DNA from: Gari tellinella | Taxonomy: Eukaryota > Mollusca > Bivalvia > Cardiida > Psammobiidae | Direction of reading: 5' to 3' | DNA: 64,000 nt | NCBI GenBank assembly: GCA_922989275.2 | Contig: OV277857.1 | Span: forward strand, 6,758,001 to 6,822,000 | Shown: one piece after another, positions 48,961 to 59,539 of the stretch | How positions within the stretch are numbered: the stretch's first letter is position 1 | Layout of the letters: each line of letters starts with the position of its first letter | Position numbers and translations under genes: made by a program | Notes under the pieces: model-generated | Told to the model about the DNA's origin: nothing | The model's input: only the letters and a program-made list of their open reading frames with translations | The model's database searches: none

Positions 48961-50839
48961 AAATAGACAGCTCTCAATCTCACAATGAGAACAGGTCCAG
49001 GTCTGTTCCAGATATCTCTGGCCAGACTGGACAGTCCTATAAGTGTAACCCCTGACCTCAGCCTAAGTCAGGAACCAGACAATCTGATGGCCATCATTCT
49101 GTGTAGTAGACCCGATAAGAGAAACAATCGTTCAAATTGTGACTGAATTCTGAAATTTGGCACAATGATTCATTGGGGTGTCAAAAATATGAAATAGAAG
49201 GGTAGCCCAAAATCTGAGCAGGGGCAGGCGGCCATTTTTGAATTCAAAATGGCGGACCCTAAATTTAATGTTTTTTAGACGTATCTCTGCTAAAAATGCA
49301 CATGGAGTTCTGATTTCAGGTGCAACATGTATGTTATTGGGGTCTACAAATTTTGGTACAACTTATACTTTGCTTGCATGGCAGCCATTTTAATTCCAAG
49401 ATGGCGGCTGTTTCAATGTGTATTGCGTAGAGTCATAAACTAAAGTACTACAACTAAGGCCCAGAGCATGCCTAAATCTGGCACAAACTGGCATCCGTCT
49501 GTAGAAAAAGGTTTATATTACCGAAATGTGTGTACAAGTTTGTATATTTAGAAACGTGAAATCTGTTGACCAACATAGCTATTCAAGATGGCCGCCACAA
49601 ACATTAAATACCACGAACATGTTATTTAATACAAATATTTTCTGATGGTTCGACTAACAGTGAGGACAATGAACTTTGAACATTACAAAAGAGTTTTATT
49701 ATTCCCTAAATATAAATACTGACCATTTAACGTTTCTCCTTCGACCAAAATATTCAAAATAGCGTCCAAGATGGCCACCAAAAGCGTAAAAATATCACAC
49801 ATACTTACTATTACACTTAATTTGATGTTTTTAAAAAGTTGAAAGCTTGCACCCTGAATATAACAAACCAGTCACAATATTCCCTTTATGTGTATAAAGG
49901 TTGTTTAAATTTTATACTACGAACAAGAAGTTCAAATTGGCGTCCAAGATGGCTGCCAAAAGTGTAAAATTATCACGCACACACTAACTTTTACCATTTT
50001 CTATTTTGGTTTTACTAAAGTGACAGCAATGCACGCTGAACATTACAACACAGTCACAGTATTCCTTTTAAGCCGTTTGGACCGTTCAAATCTACGAGCA
50101 AAATTCTAGTATTCGAAAAGGCGTCCAAGAATTTATATATATGTGAATATATAAACATTCATAAAAATTCTGTCTTTTACAATTGTTTTTAATTGTTTGA
50201 CTAAAAAAAAGATAACAATGCACTTCTGACAGTACAAAGAAGATATGCTTTTCACTAAATGTTTTTAAGAATGTTTTACTCCTGTTCTATAAGCTATACT
50301 TTGAGTCAACAAACATACTGATGTAACTTTTACTATAATTGTTCAAATTATAGCTCAACGCATATCTGAGCTTTAGAGCCTTTACAGTGAGTAGTATAAT
50401 AGTTAAAAATAGTAAAACAGGCCATTGCAATCTTCATTATGATTGAATGGTGGCTATTTTGAAATCAAAGATGAACACCATTATAATCTCAAACAAATAA
50501 ATATAAACATTATAGCTGTTTTATTAACATCGATGAAAAACAAATATTGACTTCAGTAAGATACCATACTTCATCCATTGTTAGGTCTTGTCTAACATTT
50601 CTACTGGCAACCGCACAATTCGGTATATGTTCTCATAACATTTACAGCTTCCTAGACAACTACGAATTAACGCCTTGGTGACTTTGAAAGTTTAGGCAGA
50701 AGCTCCAAACTAGTAGAATTTTTTTCCTCCTTCATCCACCCCGATTCACTTGGTCATGGTCAACTCTACGGCAATCTAGACAGTTATACAACATTTTTTG
50801 GCTTGATAGATCGTCTGACGTGTTTTTATGCAGCAGATG

Positions 50840-51575
50840 TTTGGGGGATATTCGCTATTGTCTTACCTCTAGTTGTAAATACGTATCGCCTGCGTCATTG
50901 ACCATCAAATCTAGAAAAGGATTATTCAACTGTTTTCTCTCCTCTATTGCCTTCAAAAGTGTCTGCAGATATCCCCGGTTTGGAAACCATGGTTTGTCTC
51001 AGATATGGTTTTGCTGAAGCTGTCAATAGTAATAACTTTGTCATTCTTAACAATACTAAATAAGGTTTTCAGCAGGACATTGAAGCCACATGTATCCTTA
51101 ACTATCGGGTCTATCAATTTGGAAACATCAACACGTCGTCATTTGTTTCTTCCAACCTCAGCATGAAGTTCAGCTTTTCCACTGCTAGGTTAAGTTCGAT
51201 ACAACGTTTGCTTGTCCCATCGCTCGATTATCTTTATTTCACTATATGTATTTGTTGTTAGAGATAATGTGTTCTATCTGATTGTTGATGTTTCCGTCAG
51301 GCGATGCCAAATTGAACTTGTTGATAATCTTGTTGTGCCGTCTATAGTGAAGTTAACGTCTTCACATAGTTCAATAATTATTTCACCGTTATCTGTAAAG
51401 TTGCTTGTTCCATGTAAACCTAGGAATCCTCTCAGCAAGTCATTTTCCTTCCAACTCATGCGTTGAAGTCATCCAATAGCAGTATGCCATCATGTCTTCT
51501 GATATCATTCAGAACTGCCTGAAGTACACTGTAGAAGTTGTCCTATACCTTTTCTCGGTCTGTTGGTGTATCATC
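50840..51575 (-). pseudogene. LINE endonuclease (APE) fragment, decayed
   Basis: Minus strand, changing frames: TPTDREKV, FYSVLQAVLNDIRRHDGILL, LDDFNA (normally GDFNA) followed by a stop, FTDNGEIIIELCEDVNFTI, then SPDGNINNQIEHI (the NQIDHI box) and downstream linker remnants. These are motifs of the apurinic endonuclease domain of RTE-like LINEs. Several stops and frameshifts; no RT domain found next to it. Confidence 0.72.
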
Positions 51576-51779
51576 TTATTTTAATCATTACCATTTAGTT
51601 TCTGACGCTATGTATCATATGTAAACAGCTTTGATGTGGATGAGACGTTTAGTAACTAGGCTTCTCATGAGGAGTCAAGCCTTGTTACTCACAGGAAACA
51701 TTTTAACTACAACAAACAAATATAAAGTATTTTCAAATTTGGACCAAAGACGAAAATTAGCAGACAAAATGTTTGTTTG

Positions 51780-53660
51780 CAGTATAGTATTAAACAGCCT
51801 TTCTACACATTAAGTTAATAGTATGTTTCTTTTGCAATGTTCAAAGTTAATTTTCATCAGTTTTAGTCAAACCGTAAGAAACAATTCTAATAGTATATTC
51901 ATGATATTTTAGGTTTGTGCGGCAAACGTGGAGGTCATCTGGTATACATAGTTTGTTCTCAGTAGATGGTTTAAATATTCTTTATACACGTTAAACAAAT
52001 AACATGTCCTTTTTATAATGTTCAAAGTCTATTTTCATCACTTTTAGTCAAACCATGAGAAAACAATTGTCATAGAGTATGTACATTATATTTTAGGTTT
52101 AAGGAGTGGCGGTTATTTTGGCCAGCATCTGGAATAATTTATATCCCATAAAAATTATTAAACAGTTGCTATACACATTAAATGAATACCATTGCTCTTT
52201 TTTACGTTCTATGATACTCTATGTTGTTGAGGTCATCTTTTTTTCTCATTATAACTTCTCTCCATCAAGAAAGATGCTTATTGGGCAATTATGAGGTGCA
52301 CTACGGACTGAACCCGGCACGTCATTGTATCCTGATACCGACGAACCAGTCATTATGCTAACCCGAAATCCTGAGCGCCAAGAAGGGAAGCTTTTACTAC
52401 CAATTTTTAATGTCTGTGGTTTGACTCGGCCGGGAATTGAAGCCGCGTTCTCCAGAGCTGTAAGCGCACGCTCTACCAATTTTGCTATGCAGCCGGATAA
52501 TATTGCTTGGACACCATCTTTAATATTTGCTTTAAGTAAAAGGATTAACACATATAAATATACCTCAATCTTGATATGGTCAAAGTCAATTGTCATCACT
52601 TTTAGTCAAAACCCTAATGAACCAGTTGTAATAGTCTGTATGCTAATGATATTTTAGGTTAATAATGTGCCGGTCATCGTGGGCGCCATTTTGTATATTT
52701 TGTTCGCAGTAGAAGGAATAGAGATTTTATACACATTAAATGAATGCTTTATCACTTTTGTAATGTTTTAGTCTATTGTCATCACTTTAAGTCAAACCAT
52801 AAGAAGACATTTGTAGTAGTTCCTGATATTCTATAGCTGTGGCAGCCATCGTGGACCCCATCTTGAATTCTTTGACGGGAGTAGAAAGTTAAACGGTCTT
52901 AATCCACGCTTAGGCAATAACATATTTCTTTTGGTAAGGGTCAAAGTCCATTGTCCTTACTTTTATTCAAACCATTAGAAAATACATGTAGTTGAAATAG
53001 TATGTTCGTTACATGTTTTGTCTTTGGCGGCCATCTTGGTAGCCATCTTGACAATTGGGTTCGTAGTATGGGAATAAGACTGTCTCAGTACACATTTAGT
53101 GAACAACATATGCCCCTTGAACTGTCCGATGTGCGTTGGCATCTTTTTTTTTCAGTCAAACCATAAACACAAATGTAATAGAAAGTGTTTTCGTGATATT
53201 TTATAATTGTAGCCACGATCTTGGACGCTATTTTAAACACCTTGTTCATAGTATTAGATTTAAACATCTTTAATACACATTTAGTGAATATAATGACTAT
53301 CTTGAAATGACAACTTCAGTTTGAATTGCCATCACTCTTTAGTAAAACTATTAAAATAATTTTAATTTTTTTATTAGTGTGTGCGTGATATTTTTACGCA
53401 TCTGTCGGCCATCTTGGACGCCATTTTGAAAATTTCGATCGAAGGAGGAGGGTTCAATGGTCAGTATTTATATTTAGGGAATAATATGACTCTTTTGTAA
53501 TGTTCAAAGTTCATTGTCCTCACTGTTAGTCGAACCATAGGAAAACAATTGTAATATATAGTTTGTTCATGATATCTAATGTTTCTAGCGGCCATCTTGG
53601 AAGACATCTTGAATAGCAATGTTTGCCCACAGATAACACGATTCATAATATACAAACTTG
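51780..53660. repeat. right arm: degenerate ~180-bp tandem units
   Basis: About ten units with TACACATTA--TGAAT, TAATGTTCAAAGT--ATTGTC, TTTTAGTCAAACCAT, AACAATTGTAATAG and GCCATCTTGG/GACGCCATTTTG. The left arm (49580-50120) has inverted units. Confidence 0.7.
52425..52505 (-). mobile_element. tRNA-derived SINE-like head, minus strand
   Basis: Minus strand AGCAAAATTGGTAGAGCGTG (A box) and GGCTTCAATTCCCGGCC (B-box-like) in tRNA spacing, flanked by CCGGCTGC and TCAAACCACAG. Not a full cloverleaf by eye. Confidence 0.55.
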
Positions 53661-54128
53661 TACACACATTTCGGTATTTAGAAACCTTTTTCTACAGAGG
53701 GATGCCAGTTCGTGTCAGATTTAAGCATGCTATTGGGCTTCAGTTGTAGTACTATAATATATGGATCTACGCAATACACATTGAAACAAGTTTTTAACAG
53801 CCGCCATCTTGGAATTAAAAATGGCTACCATGCAAGCAAAGTATAAGTTGTACCAAAGTTTGTAGACTTCAATAGCATATATTTTGCACCTGAAATCAGA
53901 ACTCTATGTGCATTCTTAGCAAAGGTATGTCTAAAAACATTAAATTTAGGGTCCGCCATTTTGAATTCCAAAATGGCCGCCTTCCCCTGTTCCGATTTTG
54001 GGCTACCCTTCCATTTCATATTTCTAACACGCCAATGAATCACTGTGCTAAGTTTCAGAATTTAGTCACAATTTGAACGATTTGTCCAAAATTTGTATCT
54101 TAACAGGCCTACTAGTGTCAGATGCAAC

Positions 54129-54245
54129 AAATTTCAGTGAATCTAGGTCTACACAGTCTGCATCTAACCAGTCTAGGTCTGCACAGACTGTGTCCTACCA
54201 ATCCAATTCTGCACAGTCTGCGACCAACCAGTCTAGGTATGCCCA
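54129..54245 (+). repeat. 30-bp minisatellite in a short ORF
   Basis: Four units of (T)CTAGGTCTGCACAGTCTG CATCTAACCAG type. In the frame 54073-54351 it reads as repeats of SRSAQSASNQ. Whether this is coding is unknown. Confidence 0.7.
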
Positions 54246-54359
54246 TCTGCGTCTAACCGGGATAGAGGGTTTGAATTCCTACCACCAAGTCGTTCGGTTA
54301 GGACCAGAAGACCCCCTGATAGGTATGGGGAATGGGTTGCCCCTCAAATAGTGTGGCAT

Positions 54360-55050
54360 AGCAATGACCATCAGTCAGAGTCTTTTATTTAGTGTAAATT
54401 CTCAGTTTATCTAGTCAGTTTAGTTGCTGAGGGAATTTTCTGAATTTCATTTGCTTTGCATTTGCTTAATTTTGTTTAATTTGCTTGGTTTCCTTGTACT
54501 TGAGTTTGACAAGTCTTCTGATGAGTGAAATTACTTTCATTTATCAATTTGAGCCAGAATCAGTTGTCAATTTAATGTTTCAAGTAATTTAAGTAATTTA
54601 TTTATTGGCCAGTGTAGAACCTGTTAGTTTAGTTCTTGGTTGAACAGTTGTATTTCATTTATTAGTGAAACTTATGGCAGTTTCTCTGTAATTATCTTTT
54701 GACTAGTATAGAACTTAGTTTTTCAGTTCTTGTATGTTAGTTTTATGTATTTGGATTTGAGACTTATGGCAGTTTCAAATGCAAATACATATATTGTCTT
54801 ACAAGCAGGTATTTTTCTACATTTGTATTCATTGCAGTTTACAAATAGGTCAAGTTTGTGTTGCCTTACAATAGTGTAAGTTTGTATTGGTTTTAGTTAG
54901 TAGTTTCATTCTATTATCAATAAGGTTTGACCTGTCGGTCATCACTTTCCGTCAACTTTCGTTGGTACCATCGGACGTTTCCGTACACTTTATTTATAGA
55001 TCAATGAAAACTTCAGGTAGTATACTTCAGTCGATGATCTAACACCACTG
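54360..55050. other. intergenic DNA, nothing assigned
   Basis: T-rich, with recurring AGTTTAGTTCTTG and GACTTATGGCAGTTTC phrases at 54665-54770 (loose local repetition), no gene. Confidence 0.35.
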
Positions 55051-55052
55051 TC

Positions 55053-55125
55053 GCAATAGCTTAGTGGATAATGTCATTGACTCGTAGTGCTAGGGCCGTT
55101 GGTTCGATTCAAGGCACTGTTTTGT
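55053..55125 (+). mobile_element. tRNA-like SINE head
   Basis: GCAATAGCTTAGTGGATAATG (split A box) and GTTGGTTCGATTCAAGG (B box). Acceptor stems do not pair. Confidence 0.5.
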
Positions 55126-55282
55126 AAACGTCAGCTTCAGGTTTTGTTTTCGATAATTATATATTTTACTTAGAAAAAAACAGTTAACGTTTGGGTAAAG
55201 AAAAAAATGCTGCTGAACGAAATACAGAAGTAACAAAGAGTGCTTTTTGCCAGAGAGAGCTTTGCATAACGTTATGTTGCTA

Positions 55283-55527
55283 CAGTGGAAAAAACTTTTT
55301 TCTTTTCCAATAAACGCGTTTACGCAAAACTATTATTTCCATAGCAAACAGTTTGGAGCCAGATCAGACGCCTGGTAGCCCGGCGTCTGATCAGGCTCCA
55401 AACTGTTTGCCACCCAGATTAACATGAATAGCAAAAATTGTCGAAAATTGTCACGCTCTATGATTTATTGTTTTGCGTTTGCGTTTCGTTTGCGTTTAAA
55501 CGGGATAGAATAACATTTTCTGCACTG
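55283..55527 (-). mobile_element. MITE-A copy 20, complete, reverse
   Basis: TA on both sides, CAGTGGAAAAAAC to CATTTTCTGCACTG. Hairpin 55345-55410 with one apex mismatch. Confidence 0.88.
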
Positions 55528-55667
55528 TATACGCACTTCTCTATCCAAGTTTCCTAAGGCAAGTTCACTGCACTTTATTTTATACAATTGCATAAATATC
55601 ATGGTTTGTATGTGTCTACCATAAAAAAAGTTATAAAAAAGACACATTAAGAAATATTGCAAAATCA

Positions 55668-55742
55668 ACTCTATCGGGTATCGAACCTATAACCCTTACA
55701 TTGGTAGCGCAGACACATAACCACTGAGCCATTACCGACTGT
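55668..55742 (-). mobile_element. tRNA-like SINE head, minus strand
   Basis: Minus strand: GTAATGGCTCAGTGGTTATG (A box) and TATAGGTTCGATACCCGA (B box), followed by a T-rich body. Confidence 0.55.
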
Positions 55743-56570
55743 AGATATCTTTATCAGATAATATAATCAAATTCGCGACATCCTTGAATGGTTTATTTAC
55801 AATACACTGTGTTGTTGTTTCCGGAAGATAAAGATAGCTTACGGAAAAATGCGGAATATTCAACAACCGACAGGTCAAACTTTATCGACAATACTTGGAT
55901 AGTAATGGAAATGTTTTATTCTCATTTTGCGCATTATTTATTTATTTTATCTGAGTTTGCAAATGTCAGGAGCCATTTAAACCTGACAGGGGAGTATGTA
56001 ACCCAGGTTGGGTTTAACTGTACTATATTGTGTTCATTTGCTGGTACAGACTATAGGTAGTGTTTACATCATGCCATAGTCTGTATCACTACTCAATATT
56101 CTGCATGTATTTGTAACTTGTCACTTGTCCATGAGATTTAGTGAGTGGGCTTGATGAGTGAAATAATGCACGATTGAGTTGTTATCTGGTTGTCACGTGA
56201 AACCAAAGCTAACCTGCAAGACCTCTGCACTCTACTCTATCATTCTGGCTCTAACTCTCCTTGAGAAAGGTTGATATTAACTTAGTATTGCTAAAGTACA
56301 GTTCTCTTTAAAAGAGACATTTATAGCTTATTTCATCCGACCAGCTGGTAATTTACATAATTGAATTGGCATTTAATTTATATACATGTATTTCGGGAAT
56401 ATTACGGCTTTAGTATTAAGCGCGAATTTAGATTTGTATTATTTAGAATGTTTTACCATTGTATTCATAAACTGTATATATTTTGTTACAGACCTTTCGT
56501 CTATATAATAAAGATACACGAACTCGAACCAGTGTTGGATTACTCTATTTACCGGCCACTGGGTTACATC
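55743..56570. other. intergenic DNA with an LTR-like 3' part
   Basis: TTCGTCTATATAATAAAGAT with CACGAACTCGAACCAGTG (56488-56536) resembles the R-U5 end of an LTR, but I find no partner LTR or clear boundaries. Confidence 0.3.
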
Positions 56571-56574
56571 AATG

Positions 56575-56640
56575 TCAAACAGTTTCAAGATTGGTCAGAC
56601 GCTGCGTAAGGTGGTGTCTGATCTTGGCCTAATGGCGTTT
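56575..56640. repeat. core hairpin, B/D type, isolated
   Basis: GTCAAACAGTTTCAAGATTG, GTCAGACGCTGCG / GGTGGTGTCTGATCTTGG; right clamp lost. Confidence 0.5.
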
Positions 56641-56744
56641 AAATACTTATTGGTGAAAAGAAGCTGTAATAGATGTGCTCCCTGGTATCTTTCTCTTAAT
56701 AACTTACTGTTCGTAGTGAATGTACTTAATCGTGTTAATTTTCA

Positions 56745-57150
56745 GGTCTTTAAGGCAGATGACTGCTTAACCTTTTGAACCCTAGTCCCGCATATAGGCG
56801 TCCTTTTCAAACAATGTACATGTAAATACTACGACTGTCCTGTGCAAACAGTGAAGACCCAGATCAGAGGGCTCCGAAAGGAGCCCTCTGATCAGGGTCT
56901 TCACTGTTTGTCACAACGCCAAACATTGACAAAAACAACCATTAAAAGTAAGAAATGGACTTGACTAAAATGGAAACTGGAATTGTCCATTTAAAGTTTC
57001 AGGGAGGAAAGAGTTAAAGTAGGGTGAACGTAAAACAGAAAGCTCCTATAGGAGCTTTCTGTTTTGCGTTCACCTTGCTTTAAGCTATCACCTGTCTTTT
57101 ATACAATCAATTAGCCTTATTATTAATGGTCGTAATAGAGTGACTTTAGT
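56745..57150. mobile_element. MITE-F copy 3, split by MITE-E
   Basis: TCTTTAAGGCAGATGACTGC before the insert, then TTAAAGTAGGGTGAACGTAA..AGCTCCTATAGGAGCT..TTGCGTTCACCTTGCTTTAA and TGGTCGTAATAGAGTGAC at the right. The left boundary is uncertain. Confidence 0.65.
56771..57013 (+). mobile_element. MITE-E copy 1, complete, nested at TTAA
   Basis: 243 bp. TTAA at 56767-56770 and 57014-57017. Core stem AAACAGTGAAGACCCAGATC..GGGCTCCGAAAGGAGCCC..GATCAGGGTCTTCACTGTTT is almost perfect. Removal restores GACTGCTTAAAGTAGGGTG, which matches other MITE-F copies (GACTGCTTAAAGCAAGGTG at 62968). Confidence 0.92.
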
Positions 57151-57256
57151 GTTTTATCATCACGATTAATATCATATTTGTCAGATAAATTACAGTAATT
57201 ACATGTATGTACTTCAAATTAAAAGAAGGTGTTTTCCCATCATTGAAGGAGTAAAT

Positions 57257-57712
57257 ATCATCTGTAACCGTTATACAAAATTTGTTTTCGGTGTTTGGCT
57301 CTGTTAAAACAGGATGGTAATATACAAGGTACAGTGGAGAATCTGTTATTCTTTCCCGTTTAAACGCAAACGTACGCAAACGCAAAGCGCTAAAACGTAG
57401 AAAAGAACAACTTTTGGACAATTCTGATATTTCATGTTTATCTTGGTGGCAAACAGTTTGGAGCCTGATCAGACGCCGGGTTACATCATCTGTAACCGTT
57501 ATACAAAATTTGTTTTCGGTGTTTGGCTCTGTTAAAACAGGATGGTAATATACAAGGTACAGTGGAGAATCTGTTATTCTTTCCCGTTTAAACGCAAACG
57601 TACGCAAACGCAAAGCGCTAAAACGTAGAAAAGAACAACTTTTGGACAATTCTGATATTTCATGTTTATCTTGGTGGCAAACAGTTTGGAGCCTGATTAG
57701 ACGCCGGGTTAC
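57257..57712. repeat. 228-bp tandem duplication breaking at a hairpin apex
   Basis: 57257-57484 is repeated essentially exactly at 57485-57712. Each unit has 75 bp of flank plus the left 153 bp of MITE-A. The junction lies in GCCGGGTTAC, the hairpin apex. Confidence 0.95.
57332..57484 (+). mobile_element. MITE-A half copy (first unit of duplication)
   Basis: CAGTGGAGAATCTG to GACGCCGGGTTAC. The right half is absent. Confidence 0.92.
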
Positions 57713-57805
57713 CCGGCGTCTGATCTGGCTCCAAACTGTTTGTAAAAGAAAAAATAGTTTTAGCGTAAACGCGTTTATCGGGAAAGAATAACAGATTCTC
57801 CACTG
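57560..57805 (+). mobile_element. MITE-A copy 21, complete
   Basis: TA-flanked, 246 bp, intact hairpin; offset 228 bp from the half copy. Confidence 0.93.
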
Positions 57806-57839
57806 TAACTGTGATACAGAACATATTGGTCTTAATTCA

Positions 57840-58020
57840 TTACCCAATAATCACTAATAGTTAAGCCTTTAATGTATTCCTCCACATAATAAAAGTTTCA
57901 ACTATATGCAGGAATAGCGGAAACCCGGCGTCTGAGATGAATCCAAGCTATTTGAAATGAACATAATATTTTAAGTATTAACGCATTGTTTGGTACGAAA
58001 TAAAGTCTTTTCCACTGAAC
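57840..58020. mobile_element. reverse MITE-C fragment joined to a right MITE-A half
   Basis: GTATTCCTCCACATAATAAAAG matches the reversed right arm of MITE-C. From 57920 AACCCGGCGTCTGAG onward is a decayed MITE-A right half ending GTCTTTTCCACTG. Confidence 0.5.
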
Positions 58021-58233
58021 TAATCTAAATTACCTGTCTTAGAAAACACATTACCTGGTACATTTCTATATATCTTCATACCATGTAATTTGTATCCAAA
58101 CAGTTCGCAAATACACCTGTCAAGTTGCGGTTAGCACTTTGGAAGATAAAACTGGTTTCAATTAACTGCACCCTGTTTTTCATATTTTAACCCTTTGGCC
58201 ATCGTTTGAGGATTGATTAGATCTAGTAATTTA

Positions 58234-58430
58234 CAGGGCTCTAGATAAGGGGTATTTCGAAAACTAAAATATCCATTTCTGCTTTAAACCTTGTAGTGTC
58301 GCTACTCATTAGAATCGTCTTGAAGAGACGATTCTAATGAGTAGTTACGCTATAGGATTTGGTGCTAAAATGAGTGAGAAAATGTTGGATGTATTTCGTT
58401 TACTCTCTCTTATCTGGAGCTTGATTGAAA
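58234..58430 (+). mobile_element. MITE-G copy 3
   Basis: CAGGGCTCTAGATAAGG left end, TATTTCTGC-like body, stem CTCATTAGAATCGTCTTG / GACGATTCTAATGAG, right end TTATCTGGAGC. Confidence 0.75.
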
Positions 58431-58830
58431 ATAGTTTGAGTCTTGTTCAGACGACACGTAACACGGAAGTGATCTGGAGCTATCTTACATGTACTCCGTG
58501 TGAATTTGTATTTGCAAACTGTTGTGAACCTCAATAGCGCAGCATCCAACAAGGGTACATTTGTCTGACAATATTATTTGTATACTATCAGTCAAATTCT
58601 TATTTGGCAAAAACCTTATTTTGAGAAATTAAGACAAGGGTTTCAACCGGATATTTTTTATTGTTTACTCTTTTAATGCCAATGTGACGTCATAGCAGTT
58701 ACTGCTTAAATTCGTCGTCTGACTTTACGAATAAAATTTGGAAGTTTTTGCGTTTTAGCTTAAGAAACATTGCCGTGAGTGTCAAAAGGTAATGATCTTG
58801 ATTGGCGCCGCAAACTGTTTGTAAATATGT
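58430..58830. repeat. two decayed hairpin repeats
   Basis: GAAAATAGTTTGAGTCTTGTTC..GCAAACTGTTGTG (58426-58525), and a MITE-B-like stretch CTTTTAATGCCAATGTGAC..GTGAGTGTCAAAAGG..GCAAACTGTTTG (58668-58820). Confidence 0.45.
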
Positions 58831-58859
58831 GTATTGTATGTTTTGATAGTGAATTTATT

Positions 58860-59010
58860 AATTATTATAAGAAATAAACTGAATGTTTTCGGCGTTTAAG
58901 AGTAATAAAAGACAGAAAATGATCTGCAAATTCCATGAATCGCGCTGGCGCCTCATGATAAATTTGCAGAACAATTTTCATTGTTTATTTCACTGAAACG
59001 CCGAGAGAAT
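58860..59010. mobile_element. palindromic MITE
   Basis: AAATAAACTGAATG..CGGCGTTT / AAACGCCG..GTTTATTTC-type outer arms and AAATGATCTGCAAATT / AAATTTGCAGAACAATTTTC inner arms around GCGCTGGCGCC. Confidence 0.65.
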
Positions 59011-59266
59011 TCATTTCAATTCCTATTTTTACATTATATTTTCAGTAATTTCTAAAATTAAATGAACATTTTATAAGTATGCATGCATGTTAAGTCCATA
59101 TTAGTGGTTGTTAACACGAATAATGTGTACCCTGAAAGAAAGAGCCATAACAGCATCACTGAAGCAACGCAACAAAATAATTCAATATGATCCATAAGCC
59201 CCGCTTCCTCTGCGAAATAGTACCACAAGTCCCGCACTCTCGAGAAATAGTCTCTATAAGCATTAA

Positions 59267-59472
59267 CCCTTAGCCTGTCACTCACGACTATAGCTCCATA
59301 TGCAAACAGCTTGGATCCGGATGAGACGCCGAGTAACTCGGCGTCTCATCCGGATCCAAGCTGTTTGACACTCAGACAACATTTTCAGCAATTTTGAGCA
59401 ACTTTGAAGCACTTTGAAACTTGAAGCAGAAGAGAAATATAGCAGACGACAATTTATTTGGCGGGCTAAGGG
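59267..59472. mobile_element. TTAA MITE, B-related, complete (206 bp)
   Basis: TTAA 59263-59266 and 59473-59476. Ends CCCTTAGCC / GGCTAAGGG. The stem is perfect: CAAACAGCTTGGATCCGGAT..GAGACGCCGAGTAACTCGGC..ATCCGGATCCAAGCTGTTTG. Right interior has ACACTCAGACAAC, ACTTTGAAAC, GCAGACGACAATTTATTTG as in B/D. Confidence 0.88.
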
Positions 59473-59539
59473 TTAAACTTCACTTTGTTCTATGGAATTG
59501 AATGGGTCGAATGTCAATATTTAACAGTTGAATTTCGAT

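Larger units (their letters stand above)
49124..54084. mobile_element. 5-kb element with long inverted arms
   Basis: AATCGTTCAAATTGTGACT (left, about 49128) and AGTCACAATTTGAACGATT (right, about 54065-54083) are inverted. Both arms share inverted AAATTTAATGTTTTT, TACAAATTTTGGTACAACTT, TGGCATCC-CTGTAGAAAAAGG and repeated CCAAGATGG/CCATCTTGG blocks. Centre: a decayed LINE endonuclease. The right arm also holds a tRNA-like insert. Confidence 0.75.

Noticed and set aside
55053..55742. Candidate tRNA genes
   Set aside because: A and B boxes are visible, but acceptor and anticodon stems do not pair properly; SINE-type relics fit better.
8114..57075. Bacterial-type rho-independent terminators or attC-like sites at the many hairpins
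   Set aside because: The window is clearly eukaryotic (spliced gene, LTR retrotransposon, LINEs), and the stems are internal parts of MITEs with defined ends and target duplications.
57146..57847. 233-residue minus-strand ORF, and many 60-130-residue ORFs reading like [19 protein letters not shown]
   Set aside because: These are translations of MITE-A and its palindromic core in either orientation. They recur with every copy, begin or end at element borders and have no protein domain.
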